From the NCBI GenBank assembly GCA_937884485.1, contig CALGCG010000128.1, positions 1-64,000 of the forward strand: a stretch of DNA of 64,000 nucleotides. The letters are read 5' to 3'. Both the position numbers and the translations under genes were made by a program. The notes under the pieces are model-generated. The model had not been told where the DNA came from. It ran no database searches and was given only the letters and a program-made list of their open reading frames with translations. The stretch is from an uncultured Bacteroidales bacterium. Its GTDB lineage: Bacteria; Bacteroidota; Bacteroidia; Bacteroidales; P3. Of this stretch, positions 49,258 to 56,625 are shown one piece after another. The first letter of the stretch is position 1, and each line of letters starts with the position of its first letter.

Positions 49258-49878
49258 ATGAACATACTCCTTCTCAACGGCAGTCCCAACGCCAACGGCT
49301 GCACCTACACCGCCCTCGCCACCGTGGCCGGCGAACTGGAAAAGAACAACATCGCGACGGAAATCGTCCACGTGGGCCACATGGACATACGCGGCTGTCT
49401 GGGTTGCGGCAAGTGCCGCGAGCTGGGCCGCTGCATCTTCGACGATATGGTCAACAAGATCGCCCCCAAGCTCGATGCCGCCGACGGCCTGGTGGTGGGC
49501 TCGCCTGTCTACTACGCCGGCCCCAACGGCACGCTGACCAACCTGCTGGACCGCCTCTTCTTCAGCGCCGGATACCCCTTGCGCATGAAGGTGGGCGCTG
49601 CCGTCTGCTCAGCCCGCCGCGCCGGCACCACCGCCACCCTCGACCGCCTGAACAAGTATTTCACCCTGGCCGAGATGCCCATCGTCAGCAGCCGTTACTG
49701 GAACATGGTGCACGGCCACACGCCCGACGAGGTGCGCCGCGACGAAGAGGGCATGCAGATCATGCGCGTGCTGGGCCGCAACATGGCCTTCCTCGTCCGT
49801 GCCATCGACGCCGAACGCGCCGCCCACGGCCTCCCTGAAGAGGAACCACAACGCATCAATACCAATTTTATACGCTAA
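49258..49878 (+). CDS. Flavodoxin-family NAD(P)H-dependent oxidoreductase
   Basis: The 206-residue flavodoxin-like protein has LLNGSPNANGCTYTAL for FMN phosphate binding, the cysteine-containing CLGCGKCRELGRCIFDDM (Cys x2 Cys x2 Cys x5 Cys), and GSPVYYAGPNGTLTNLLDR. The family includes iron-sulfur flavoproteins and NADPH-dependent FMN reductases. It is followed after 10 bases by an alpha/beta hydrolase lipoprotein and then another flavodoxin-family gene. Confidence 0.88.
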   Translation: MNILLLNGSPNANGCTYTALATVAGELEKNNIATEIVHVGHMDIRGCLGCGKCRELGRCIFDDMVNKIAPKLDAADGLVVGSPVYYAGPNGTLTNLLDRLFFSAGYPLRMKVGAAVCSARRAGTTATLDRLNKYFTLAEMPIVSSRYWNMVHGHTPDEVRRDEEGMQIMRVLGRNMAFLVRAIDAERAAHGLPEEEPQRINTNFIR

Positions 49879-49888
49879 TATTCAAAAC

Positions 49889-51010
49889 ATGAACAGATTG
49901 ATTACTATCCTGGCTGCCACCCTGCTGTTGGCCGCCTGCGGAAACAAACAGGAAACTGAAAACACTGACAATATGAAACAAGAACTGACATTGACACAGG
50001 AGTGGGACAAGGTGTTCCCGCTGAGCGACAAGGTGAACCACCGCAAGGTGACGTTTGAGACACAATTCGGGCTGACGCTGGCCGCAGATCTCTACGAGCC
50101 TAAAGAAGTCAGAGAAGCCAAGAAGCTGCCCGCCATCGCCGTGAGCGGTCCCTTCGGCGCCGTCAAGGAGCAGAGCAGCGGTCTCTACGCCATGCGGATG
50201 GCCGAGCGCGGCTTCGTGGCGCTGGCCTTCGACCCGTCGTACACCGGCGAAAGCAGCGGCGAACCCCGTCGCACGGCATCGCCCGACATCAACACCGAGG
50301 ACTTCATGGCCGCCGTCGACTACCTGTCGAAGCAGGAGAATGTGGACCCCGAGCGCATCGGCATCATAGGCATCTGCGGCTGGGGCGGCATAGCCCTCAA
50401 CGCTGCCGCTGCCGACCCGCGCATCAAGGCCACCGTGGCCAGCACCATGTACGACATGACCCGCGTCAGCGGCAACGGCTACTACGACAGCGAGGACAAA
50501 GAGGAGTCGCGCCACGCCGCCCGCGAAGCAATGGGCCGCCAGCGCCTCGCCGACCCCATGGCCATGGCCGGTGGCGTGGTGGACCCCGTGCCCGACGACG
50601 CGCCGCAGTTTGTCAAGGACTACCACGCCTACTACAAGACCCCGCGTGGCTACCATCCCCGCAGCGGCAACAGCAACGACGGCTGGCGCACCATTGGCAC
50701 CCAGGCCTACGCCAACAGCCGCTTCCTATACTACATCAACGAGATACGCTCGGCAGTCCTCATAATGCACGGCGAGAAGGCCCACAGCCGCTACTTCGGT
50801 GAAGCCGCCTACCACTACATGGTGGATGGCCGTGCCGAGGGCTATAACGTCGTCGGCAAACCCAATCCCAATCCCGACAACAAGCAGCTCCTCATCATTC
50901 CCGGCGCCACCCACTGCGACCTCTACGACGGTGGAGCAAGCTCTACAAAAGGAGAGAAGAATTATATCCCTTGGGACACATTGGTCGATTTCTTCAACAA
51001 AAACCTGTAA
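49889..51010 (+). CDS. Alpha/beta hydrolase lipoprotein
   Basis: The 373-residue protein has a lipobox (LLLAAC, Cys17) and an alpha/beta hydrolase fold. The nucleophile elbow reads GICGWGG, with Cys where Ser is usual, as in dienelactone-hydrolase-like proteins. Asp/His candidates lie in LIMHGEKAHSRYF and PGATHCDLYD. Similar proteins are commonly near flavodoxins and AraC regulators in Bacteroidales. The start at 49889 gives the lipoprotein signal. The substrate is unknown. Confidence 0.85.
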   Translation: MNRLITILAATLLLAACGNKQETENTDNMKQELTLTQEWDKVFPLSDKVNHRKVTFETQFGLTLAADLYEPKEVREAKKLPAIAVSGPFGAVKEQSSGLYAMRMAERGFVALAFDPSYTGESSGEPRRTASPDINTEDFMAAVDYLSKQENVDPERIGIIGICGWGGIALNAAAADPRIKATVASTMYDMTRVSGNGYYDSEDKEESRHAAREAMGRQRLADPMAMAGGVVDPVPDDAPQFVKDYHAYYKTPRGYHPRSGNSNDGWRTIGTQAYANSRFLYYINEIRSAVLIMHGEKAHSRYFGEAAYHYMVDGRAEGYNVVGKPNPNPDNKQLLIIPGATHCDLYDGGASSTKGEKNYIPWDTLVDFFNKNL

Positions 51011-51014
51011 CATT

Positions 51015-51551
51015 ATGAAAAAAGTCATCGTAATATCAACCAGTCTCCGCCCAGGATCGAACAGCAACGCCCTGGCGGAGCAGTTCGCAAAGGGCGCCGA
51101 AGCCGCCGGACATCAAGTGGAACTCGTCTCGCTGCGTGGCAAAGATATAAAATTCTGCGTGGGCTGCCTCTCGTGCCAGACAATGGGCGCCTGCATCTTC
51201 AAGGACGATGTGCCCACCATCATGGAGCGCGTCTTGAATGCCGACGTGGTCTGCTGGGCCACGCCCATCTACTACTACGAGATGTGCGGCCAGATGAAGA
51301 CCCTCATCGACCGCATGAACGCCATGTACCCCAAGGATTACCGCTTCCGCGACATCTACCTGCTGACCACCGCCGCCGAGGACGAGTCCTTCGTCCCCAA
51401 GCGTGCCGAGAGCGGACTGCAGGGCTGGATCGACTGCTACGGCAAATGCAGCCTCAAGGGCCACCTCTTCTGTGGCGGCGTGGGCGGTCCGAACGAGATT
51501 GCTGGCAACGCCAAACTACAGGAGGCCTACAACCTCGGCCAGTCCGTGTAG
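51015..51551 (+). CDS. Flavodoxin-family NAD(P)H-dependent oxidoreductase
   Basis: The 178-residue protein begins MKKVIVISTSLRPGSNSNAL (FMN-binding loop) and has FCVGCLSCQTMGACIFKDD, a cysteine pattern shared with the reductase at 49258, and ATPIYYYEMCGQMKTLIDR. The start at 51015 is 4 bases after the hydrolase stop. The unit ends in a strong terminator. Confidence 0.88.
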   Translation: MKKVIVISTSLRPGSNSNALAEQFAKGAEAAGHQVELVSLRGKDIKFCVGCLSCQTMGACIFKDDVPTIMERVLNADVVCWATPIYYYEMCGQMKTLIDRMNAMYPKDYRFRDIYLLTTAAEDESFVPKRAESGLQGWIDCYGKCSLKGHLFCGGVGGPNEIAGNAKLQEAYNLGQSV

Positions 51552-51580
51552 GGCAAAGCGGCATTCCAGCCAAACATGAA

Positions 51581-51629
51581 AAAAAAGCAGAGCATAGTCG
51601 ACAGCGACCATGCTCTGCTTTATTTTTTT
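51581..51629 (+). terminator. Terminator of the FMN reductase/hydrolase unit
   Basis: AAAGCAGAGCAT pairs perfectly with ATGCTCTGCTTT, with an inner GTCG/CGAC pairing, followed by ATTTTTTT. An A-run on the left makes it usable from both sides. Confidence 0.88.
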
Positions 51630-51656
51630 GCTCCTATGAAGGCGCGTGAGCCCCTG

Positions 51657-51830
51657 TTACTTGGCAGGCTCCCACTTGCAGCGGACGGGCGAGACGATGG
51701 CGCCCTCCTTCTTCAGTTCGGCAAAGGCCTTGTCGACCTCCTTGCGGTCGGCGCCGAGGGCCTTGGTGACATCGCCGGCGGAGACGGGCTTGCCAGCCTC
51801 GCGCATGGCTTTGAGAACTTGTTCTTTCAT
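51657..51830 (-). CDS. Small winged-helix-like protein
   Basis: The 57-residue protein (MKEQVLKAMREAGKPVSAGD, then VTKALGADRKEVDKAFAELK and KEGAIVSPVRCKWEPAK) has the helix-turn-helix rhythm of a minimal MarR/winged-helix domain. Similar short proteins are frequent in anaerobes beside redox genes. It lies 5 bases after the flavin-binding protein gene, probably in one transcript. DNA binding is inferred. Confidence 0.75.
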   Translation of the reverse strand: MKEQVLKAMREAGKPVSAGDVTKALGADRKEVDKAFAELKKEGAIVSPVRCKWEPAK

Positions 51831-51835
51831 AGCCG

Positions 51836-52234
51836 TTAGAATTTGATGGTTTCCAACACTTCGGTCATGGTGCTGACGGTGGCGGTGGCATCCTTGGCGT
51901 AGAACATCAGGGCACCTTCGCCGTGCTCGCCCAGCGCACCCTTGAGATGGGGCATCTTGTCAACCATGGCCTGCTTCACCTCGGGACGCTCATCCTCGAC
52001 GAAGGTGCAGGACATGCGGACAATCTTGCCCTTCATAGTGGTGAGCTCGGCCTTGGGATTGGCCTTGAGCTGCTTGGGGGCGCCAGTACCGGCCATGCAC
52101 ATGATGTAGAACTTGCCGTCAAAATAAAGGCATGCGCCATAGACGCGCACACGGGGCTGGTCGCCCTCGACGGTGGCCAGGTAGTAGACTCCGGCCTCGT
52201 TGATCAGGTCATAGACTTTCTTTACGTTTTCCAT
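51836..52234 (-). CDS. Pyridoxamine 5'-phosphate oxidase-like flavin-binding protein
   Basis: The 132-residue split-barrel protein (VYDLINEAGVYYLATVEGDQ, PRVRVYGACLYFDGKFYIM) belongs to the PNPOx-like family that binds FMN or related flavins. The start at 52234 (MENVKKVYDLI) is favoured; the frame can be extended 11 residues into the spacer. It sits between the bacterioferritin-like gene and the winged-helix gene on the same strand. Confidence 0.85.
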   Translation of the reverse strand: MENVKKVYDLINEAGVYYLATVEGDQPRVRVYGACLYFDGKFYIMCMAGTGAPKQLKANPKAELTTMKGKIVRMSCTFVEDERPEVKQAMVDKMPHLKGALGEHGEGALMFYAKDATATVSTMTEVLETIKF

Positions 52235-52247
52235 AACAGCAAGAAGA

Positions 52248-52706
52248 TTAAAGAGCGGTTTTGACAATCCAGGGCTTGGCGCCGATAATCTCGATGAGGC
52301 CGAGCTGCTCCTCGCTCCAGTACATGTCCTCTTCCTCGTCCTTGAGGTAGGCTTTCATGATGTCGAAGGTGGTGATGTCGTCCTTGATGCCGTCCATGCA
52401 CTTGCGGAGGAACTCGATGCCGTCGACGGAGACCTTGTAGTCGGCCTTGAGGAACTCGACGGGGTCGGTGAAGAGCTGCTGGGCCTGCACGGCCTCCTGC
52501 TTCAGCTCGCCGCCAAGGTCGAGCAGACGGTCGATGAACTGGTTGACAAAGCCCTGCTCCTCTTCGGCATGCTCGAGATATTTGGCTTCAAGCTTCTTGT
52601 AGCCGATAGAGCCAAAGATTTTGGCCTGCAGCTTGTGCTGGAACGACTGGGCGTTGAGATTGGTAACGAAGAATTGCAATGCTTCGATAGATTTCTGTAC
52701 TTCCAT
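52248..52706 (-). CDS. Bacterioferritin-like protein
   Basis: The 152-residue ferritin-like four-helix protein has KLEAKYLEHAEEEQGFVNQF, IDRLLDLGGEL and LKDEEEDMYWSEEQLGLIE, the pattern of bacterioferritins with Glu/His diiron ligands. Iron storage or peroxide protection is expected. The start at 52706 follows a -7 element at a normal leader distance. Confidence 0.85.
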   Translation of the reverse strand: MEVQKSIEALQFFVTNLNAQSFQHKLQAKIFGSIGYKKLEAKYLEHAEEEQGFVNQFIDRLLDLGGELKQEAVQAQQLFTDPVEFLKADYKVSVDGIEFLRKCMDGIKDDITTFDIMKAYLKDEEEDMYWSEEQLGLIEIIGAKPWIVKTAL

Positions 52707-52751
52707 GATTATCTTAGTTTTAAAGTTACTGATGAATAAAATTAACGTTTG

Positions 52752-52759
52752 CAAAATTA
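52752..52759 (-). promoter_or_regulatory. -7 element of the bacterioferritin-like gene
   Basis: The minus strand reads TAATTTTG followed by C, about 45 bases before the start codon. Confidence 0.6.
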
Positions 52760-52834
52760 CACATATTTGCGCTGACCGCCAAGGATGAGACGGCACAATA
52801 ATTGTCCCAAACGATACAAATCAGATTTTATTCG

Positions 52835-52842
52835 TATCTTTG
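52835..52842 (+). promoter_or_regulatory. -7 element of the AraC gene at 52.9 kb
   Basis: TATCTTTG followed by C ends 8 bases before the ATG at 52851, so the transcript would be leaderless or nearly so. Confidence 0.55.
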
Positions 52843-52850
52843 CAGCCGAT

Positions 52851-53726
52851 ATGTACAGTTTGAAAGAAGCTTGGATCAAGATGCATGGCGCTGAGCCTGT
52901 GGAGCATTGGGACGGAAATATGTACTGCAACGAGACCGACTCGGACATCACATTCCGCGCCAACGAAACCAACGGGCATATTGCCGCCTACACCTTCACC
53001 TTGGTGCTCGAAGGCTGGCTCACCATCATCTACAACGGCCAGAGTCTCACCCTCCGACCCAACGACCTCTACATCTACTCGCCGGGCATGTCGGTCACCA
53101 TTGTCGAGGCCTCCGACGACTACCACGGCATCTGCCTTCTGGCCGACGAACATGCCACCCTCGACGCTCCCCAGATCCACGACCTGGTGCACATCGCCTA
53201 CAAACCCATCGTGCAGCTACACCAGCCACAGCTGACCCTCTCGCACGACGATGCCCGGCACCTGGCCGACCGCATGCTCGAAATCCACCGCTACCTGCAC
53301 TCCGACCACACCTACAAATCCGAAGCCCTGCGCATGCTCTACACCGTCTTCCTGCTCGACCTGCAGAATCTCCTCGACATCTCCGTGCCGCAACACACTG
53401 TGTCGCAACGCGTGGAAGAGATGTTCATAGCCTTCATGCAGCTGCTGCCCGACCACTTTGTTGAACACCGCGACATCGGCTTCTACGCCTCGGAGCTGCA
53501 CATCTCACCGGCCTACCTCTCGCGCATCGTACGCCAGGTGGCAGGACGCACGGTGATGGACTACGTGAACCAGATGCTCTTGATGGAAGCCTCTTTCCTG
53601 CTGCGCACCACCACCCTTTCCGTGGCCCAGATCGCCGACCGCCTGCACTTCGCCGACTCCGCATCGTTCTGCAAGTTCTTTTCCCGCACAAAGGGACTGA
53701 CACCCAAAGAATTCCGTAAACAATAG
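52851..53726 (+). CDS. AraC family transcriptional regulator
   Basis: The 291-residue protein has a cupin-like N-terminal sensing domain (LTIIYNGQSLTLRPNDLYIY) and a C-terminal AraC domain (YASELHISPAYLSRIVRQVA and VAQIADRLHFADSASFCKFF, ending GLTPKEFRKQ). The start at 52851 is nearly at the predicted transcript start; Met11 at 52881 is the alternative. It is divergent from the bacterioferritin-like operon and precedes rubrerythrin, both possible targets. Confidence 0.87.
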   Translation: MYSLKEAWIKMHGAEPVEHWDGNMYCNETDSDITFRANETNGHIAAYTFTLVLEGWLTIIYNGQSLTLRPNDLYIYSPGMSVTIVEASDDYHGICLLADEHATLDAPQIHDLVHIAYKPIVQLHQPQLTLSHDDARHLADRMLEIHRYLHSDHTYKSEALRMLYTVFLLDLQNLLDISVPQHTVSQRVEEMFIAFMQLLPDHFVEHRDIGFYASELHISPAYLSRIVRQVAGRTVMDYVNQMLLMEASFLLRTTTLSVAQIADRLHFADSASFCKFFSRTKGLTPKEFRKQ

Positions 53727-53781
53727 ACCTTAAAACAGCATACCTTGGGAAAAAACTTTTCTCCATGTCGGGAAAAATTAG

Positions 53782-53789
53782 TATCTTTG
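53782..53789 (+). promoter_or_regulatory. -7 element of rubrerythrin
   Basis: TATCTTTG followed by C, 49 bases before the start codon at 53839. Confidence 0.6.
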
Positions 53790-53838
53790 CACTTTGGATA
53801 ACGAAGAAAATTTTAACCCTAAAACAAAGAAAGACAAT

Positions 53839-54381
53839 ATGAGCAAGAAATTTATCTGCCCCGTGTGCGGCTATGTTTATGAAGGCGACGAGATGCCCGA
53901 GAAGTGCCCCATCTGCGGCAAACCGATGCAGGAAATGAAAGAGGACATCAAGACTTGGGCCGCCGAGCATATCGTCGGCGTGGCCAAGGATGCGCCCGAA
54001 GATATCAAGGCCGACCTTCGCTCCAACTTCGAAGGCGAGTGCAAAGAGGTGGGCATGTACCTGGCCATGGCCCGTGTGGCTCACCGCGAGGGCTACCCCG
54101 AAATTGGTCTCTACTGGGAGAAGGCTGCCTACGAGGAGGCTGAGCACGCCGCCAAGTTCGCCGAACTGCTGGGCGAAGTGCTGACCGACAGCACCAAGGA
54201 GAACCTGAAGATGCGCGTCGATGCCGAATATGGTGCCACCGCCGGCAAGACCGACCTGGCCAAGCGCGCCAAAGCCCTCAACCTCGACGCCATCCACGAC
54301 ACCGTCCATGAGATGGCCCGCGACGAGGCCCGCCACGGCAAAGCCCTCGAAGGTCTGCTGAACCGTTACTTCAACAAGTAA
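53839..54381 (+). CDS. Rubrerythrin with N-terminal rubredoxin domain
   Basis: Rubrerythrins reduce hydrogen peroxide in anaerobes. The 180-residue protein has a rubredoxin domain first (Cys7, Cys10, Cys23, Cys26) and then the ferritin-like diiron domain (FEGECKEVGMYLAMARVAHR, AAYEEAEHAAKFAE, ARDEARHGKALEGLL). The order is reversed compared with classical rubrerythrin. The start at 53839 begins MSKKFICPVCGY. lpxK follows 4 bases downstream. Confidence 0.94.
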   Translation: MSKKFICPVCGYVYEGDEMPEKCPICGKPMQEMKEDIKTWAAEHIVGVAKDAPEDIKADLRSNFEGECKEVGMYLAMARVAHREGYPEIGLYWEKAAYEEAEHAAKFAELLGEVLTDSTKENLKMRVDAEYGATAGKTDLAKRAKALNLDAIHDTVHEMARDEARHGKALEGLLNRYFNK

Positions 54382-54385
54382 AACA

Positions 54386-55534
54386 ATGTCCTTCCGCAAG
54401 AACATATCCAAAGTCCTCTTCCCGCTGACCTGCTGGTACGCGGTGGGGGTGCGCTTTCGCAATATGTTCTATGCCATGGGCATCATCAAACAGGAGGCTC
54501 CCCACATCACCACCATCGGTGTGGGGAACCTTTCCACCGGCGGCACCGGCAAGACCCCCCATGTGGAGTACCTGCTGCGCCTGCTGTCGGACCAGTACCC
54601 CACGGCCATGTTGAGCCGTGGTTACAAGCGCAAGAGCAAAGGCTACGTCGAAGACGACGGCAGCCACAATGCCGCCCTGCTCGGCGACGAACCCGCCATG
54701 ATAGCCGCCAAATTCCCCAAGGTGAAAGTGGCCGTCTGCGAGAAGCGTCTGGAAGGGGTGCAGCACCTGATGGCCCAGCCCCTCGCCCCCCAAAACCCGG
54801 AAAAACCGGAAAACCCGGAATCTCCGGGAAACTCGGAACCTCCGCCCCCCCCCGCCACTCCCCAGCTCATCGTCCTCGACGACGTCTTCCAGCACCGCCG
54901 CATCAAACCCAGCATCAACATCCTCCTCACCGAGTACAGCCATCCCTACTACAACGACCACATACTGCCTTACGGCGACCTGCGCGAGTTCAAGAGCGCC
55001 CGCTTCCGTGCCAACATCGTCATCGTCACCAAGTGCCCATCGGTGCTCAACCCCGTCGACCGGCACAACATAGCCCACGACCTGGGCCTGCAGAACTACC
55101 AGAAGATATTCTTCTCCTATCTGGTCTACGGCCAACTAATGCGCCTCGACGGCACGACGGCGTCGCTCGACCTCAAGCATGTGGACAGCGTGCTCGCCGT
55201 CACCGGCATTGCACACCCCGAGCCCCTGCTGACAGAACTGAAAAGGCAGACACGTGTGCAGCACCTGGCCTTCAACGACCACCACGACTACACCGCTGCC
55301 GACCTGGCGCGCATCAAGGCTGCCTACGACGCCCTGCCGGGGACAAGCAAAATCATCGTCACCACCGAGAAAGACGCCATGCGCCTGCATGGCCGCACGG
55401 ACAACCTACCCTTCTACGTATTGCCCGTCGAGGTGGCTCTCCACAAAGAAAAAGACTTGGACTTCGACGCCCTCATCGAGTCCACCGTTCGCGAGAACAT
55501 CTCGTTTCTCAGCAAACTCAGCATCTGGAGTTAA
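54386..55534 (+). CDS. lpxK: Tetraacyldisaccharide 4'-kinase
   Basis: LpxK phosphorylates the lipid A disaccharide at the 4' position at the inner membrane. The 382-residue protein has an N-terminal membrane-associated helix and the P-loop GNLSTGGTGKTPHVEYLL (starting at 48). SRGYKRKSKG, LGDEPAMIA and LDDVFQHR also fit LpxK. Residues about 133-159 (PLAPQNPEKPENPESPGNS, then EPPPPPATP) are a low-complexity insert encoded by CCGGAA-type repeats, absent from normal LpxK. The neighbouring rubrerythrin is functionally unrelated. Confidence 0.93.
   Translation: MSFRKNISKVLFPLTCWYAVGVRFRNMFYAMGIIKQEAPHITTIGVGNLSTGGTGKTPHVEYLLRLLSDQYPTAMLSRGYKRKSKGYVEDDGSHNAALLGDEPAMIAAKFPKVKVAVCEKRLEGVQHLMAQPLAPQNPEKPENPESPGNSEPPPPPATPQLIVLDDVFQHRRIKPSINILLTEYSHPYYNDHILPYGDLREFKSARFRANIVIVTKCPSVLNPVDRHNIAHDLGLQNYQKIFFSYLVYGQLMRLDGTTASLDLKHVDSVLAVTGIAHPEPLLTELKRQTRVQHLAFNDHHDYTAADLARIKAAYDALPGTSKIIVTTEKDAMRLHGRTDNLPFYVLPVEVALHKEKDLDFDALIESTVRENISFLSKLSIWS
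54795..54845. repeat. CCGGAA-type repeat in frame in lpxK
   Basis: ACCCGGAAAAACCGGAAAAC continues as CCGGAATCTCCGGGAAACTC and CGGAACCTCCG. It encodes the Pro/Glu/Asn-rich insert. Confidence 0.8.
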
Positions 55535-55543
55535 TCCAAACGC

Positions 55544-55568
55544 CTGGAGCGCGGGCTGCCAGCCTGCG
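55544..55568. repeat. Family B palindrome after lpxK
   Basis: CTGGAGCGCGGGCTGCCAGC followed by CTGCG lies between the convergent lpxK and barrel-protein genes, ending 4 bases before the latter's stop. Confidence 0.65.
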
Positions 55569-55572
55569 AAAA

Positions 55573-56625
55573 TCATTTCTTAATGTAACTCAAGAAATCC
55601 AAATCGATGCTCAAGCTCACAAAAGGCTTGAGGAGCCATGCCTTGGCCGTCACATCGTCGATACTCAGGCTGTTGCCTATGATATCACCATTGCTGTAGC
55701 CATCCTTCAACACCTGGTATTCTGCAATATTCATACCCAGAATGAGGTAGAAGAAATCCACGAAGCGGAAACTGGCGCCGACATAGAAGTTCTTGAAGAG
55801 GTTGCTGCCGCCGAAGCCCACATAGACGCCGATATCATAGGCAAAATCCTGGTCGAAACGGCGTATCTGGAGACTGGTGCTGTCGGGCCCCAGGGTATGC
55901 TTCTGGTTGAAAAACTTGGTCAGGTCCCACAGCATGACGGAAGCGCCGGTGACGTAGTCGAACTCGATGTCGCCAGCATTGCGGTTGCTGACGTAACGGA
56001 CGTAGGTGCCCTCCGTGGCGCCCGCCTTGAGGCGTATCTCCCAGTCGGGGGTACGATAGAAACGCATGGCCACGCCCTGTATGGGTCGAACCTTCTTCTT
56101 TCGGTTGGTGGCCTGGGCCACACGCTCCTCGGCGGCGCGGGCGCGCTCCTCGAGGTACTTGTTGGCCTCCTCTTTGCGCACATTCTCCAGCTCTGCGATG
56201 CGCACTATGGCGCGCAGGGAGTCCACCAGGCGGATATAATAGTTGCGCTCGGCCTCAAGTTTCTCCTTGTCCACGCCGTTGGCCGAAAGGATTTCGCGAT
56301 AGAAGACCTCCTTCTCCTGCAGGGCCTTGAGGGCGGCGGTGTCGGCCACACGGCGAACGACGGTGTCGGTGTGGTAGACGTGCAGCGTGTCGGTACGATA
56401 GAGGCGCAGGGTGTCGGTGCGGAGGACGAAAACGGTGTCAGGTACAGGCGCCGCGAGCGGCGTCACACGGGACAACGGCGCGACTGCCGCGGGGACCGCA
56501 TTATCCCACTCCCCCACTCCGGCATCGACAACGCTGTCGGCCACCGGCGCCACGCGCAGGGTGTCCTGCGCCCGCAACGGCAGGCACAGCAACAGGGGCA
56601 ACGCTATGAGCAGCAGGCGCTTCAT
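55573..56625 (-). CDS. Outer-membrane-like protein with TDT repeats and coiled coil
   Basis: The 350-residue protein has a signal peptide (LLLCLPLRA-Q). A strand-like repeat run follows (DTVFVLRTDTLRLYRTDTLH, then VYHTDTVV), then a coiled coil (about 100-175, ending ERARAAEERVAQATNRKKK). The C-terminal 170 residues resemble a small outer-membrane barrel (WEIRLKAGATEGTYVRYVSN). I do not recognise the family. It overlaps hisS by 4 bases and is probably cotranscribed with it. Confidence 0.72.
   Translation of the reverse strand: MKRLLLIALPLLLCLPLRAQDTLRVAPVADSVVDAGVGEWDNAVPAAVAPLSRVTPLAAPVPDTVFVLRTDTLRLYRTDTLHVYHTDTVVRRVADTAALKALQEKEVFYREILSANGVDKEKLEAERNYYIRLVDSLRAIVRIAELENVRKEEANKYLEERARAAEERVAQATNRKKKVRPIQGVAMRFYRTPDWEIRLKAGATEGTYVRYVSNRNAGDIEFDYVTGASVMLWDLTKFFNQKHTLGPDSTSLQIRRFDQDFAYDIGVYVGFGGSNLFKNFYVGASFRFVDFFYLILGMNIAEYQVLKDGYSNGDIIGNSLSIDDVTAKAWLLKPFVSLSIDLDFLSYIKK

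Noticed and set aside
51576..51839. A plus-strand open frame of 87 codons after the FMN reductase
   Set aside because: It begins inside the terminator hairpin and runs antisense to the 57-residue winged-helix gene, which has a better protein signature.
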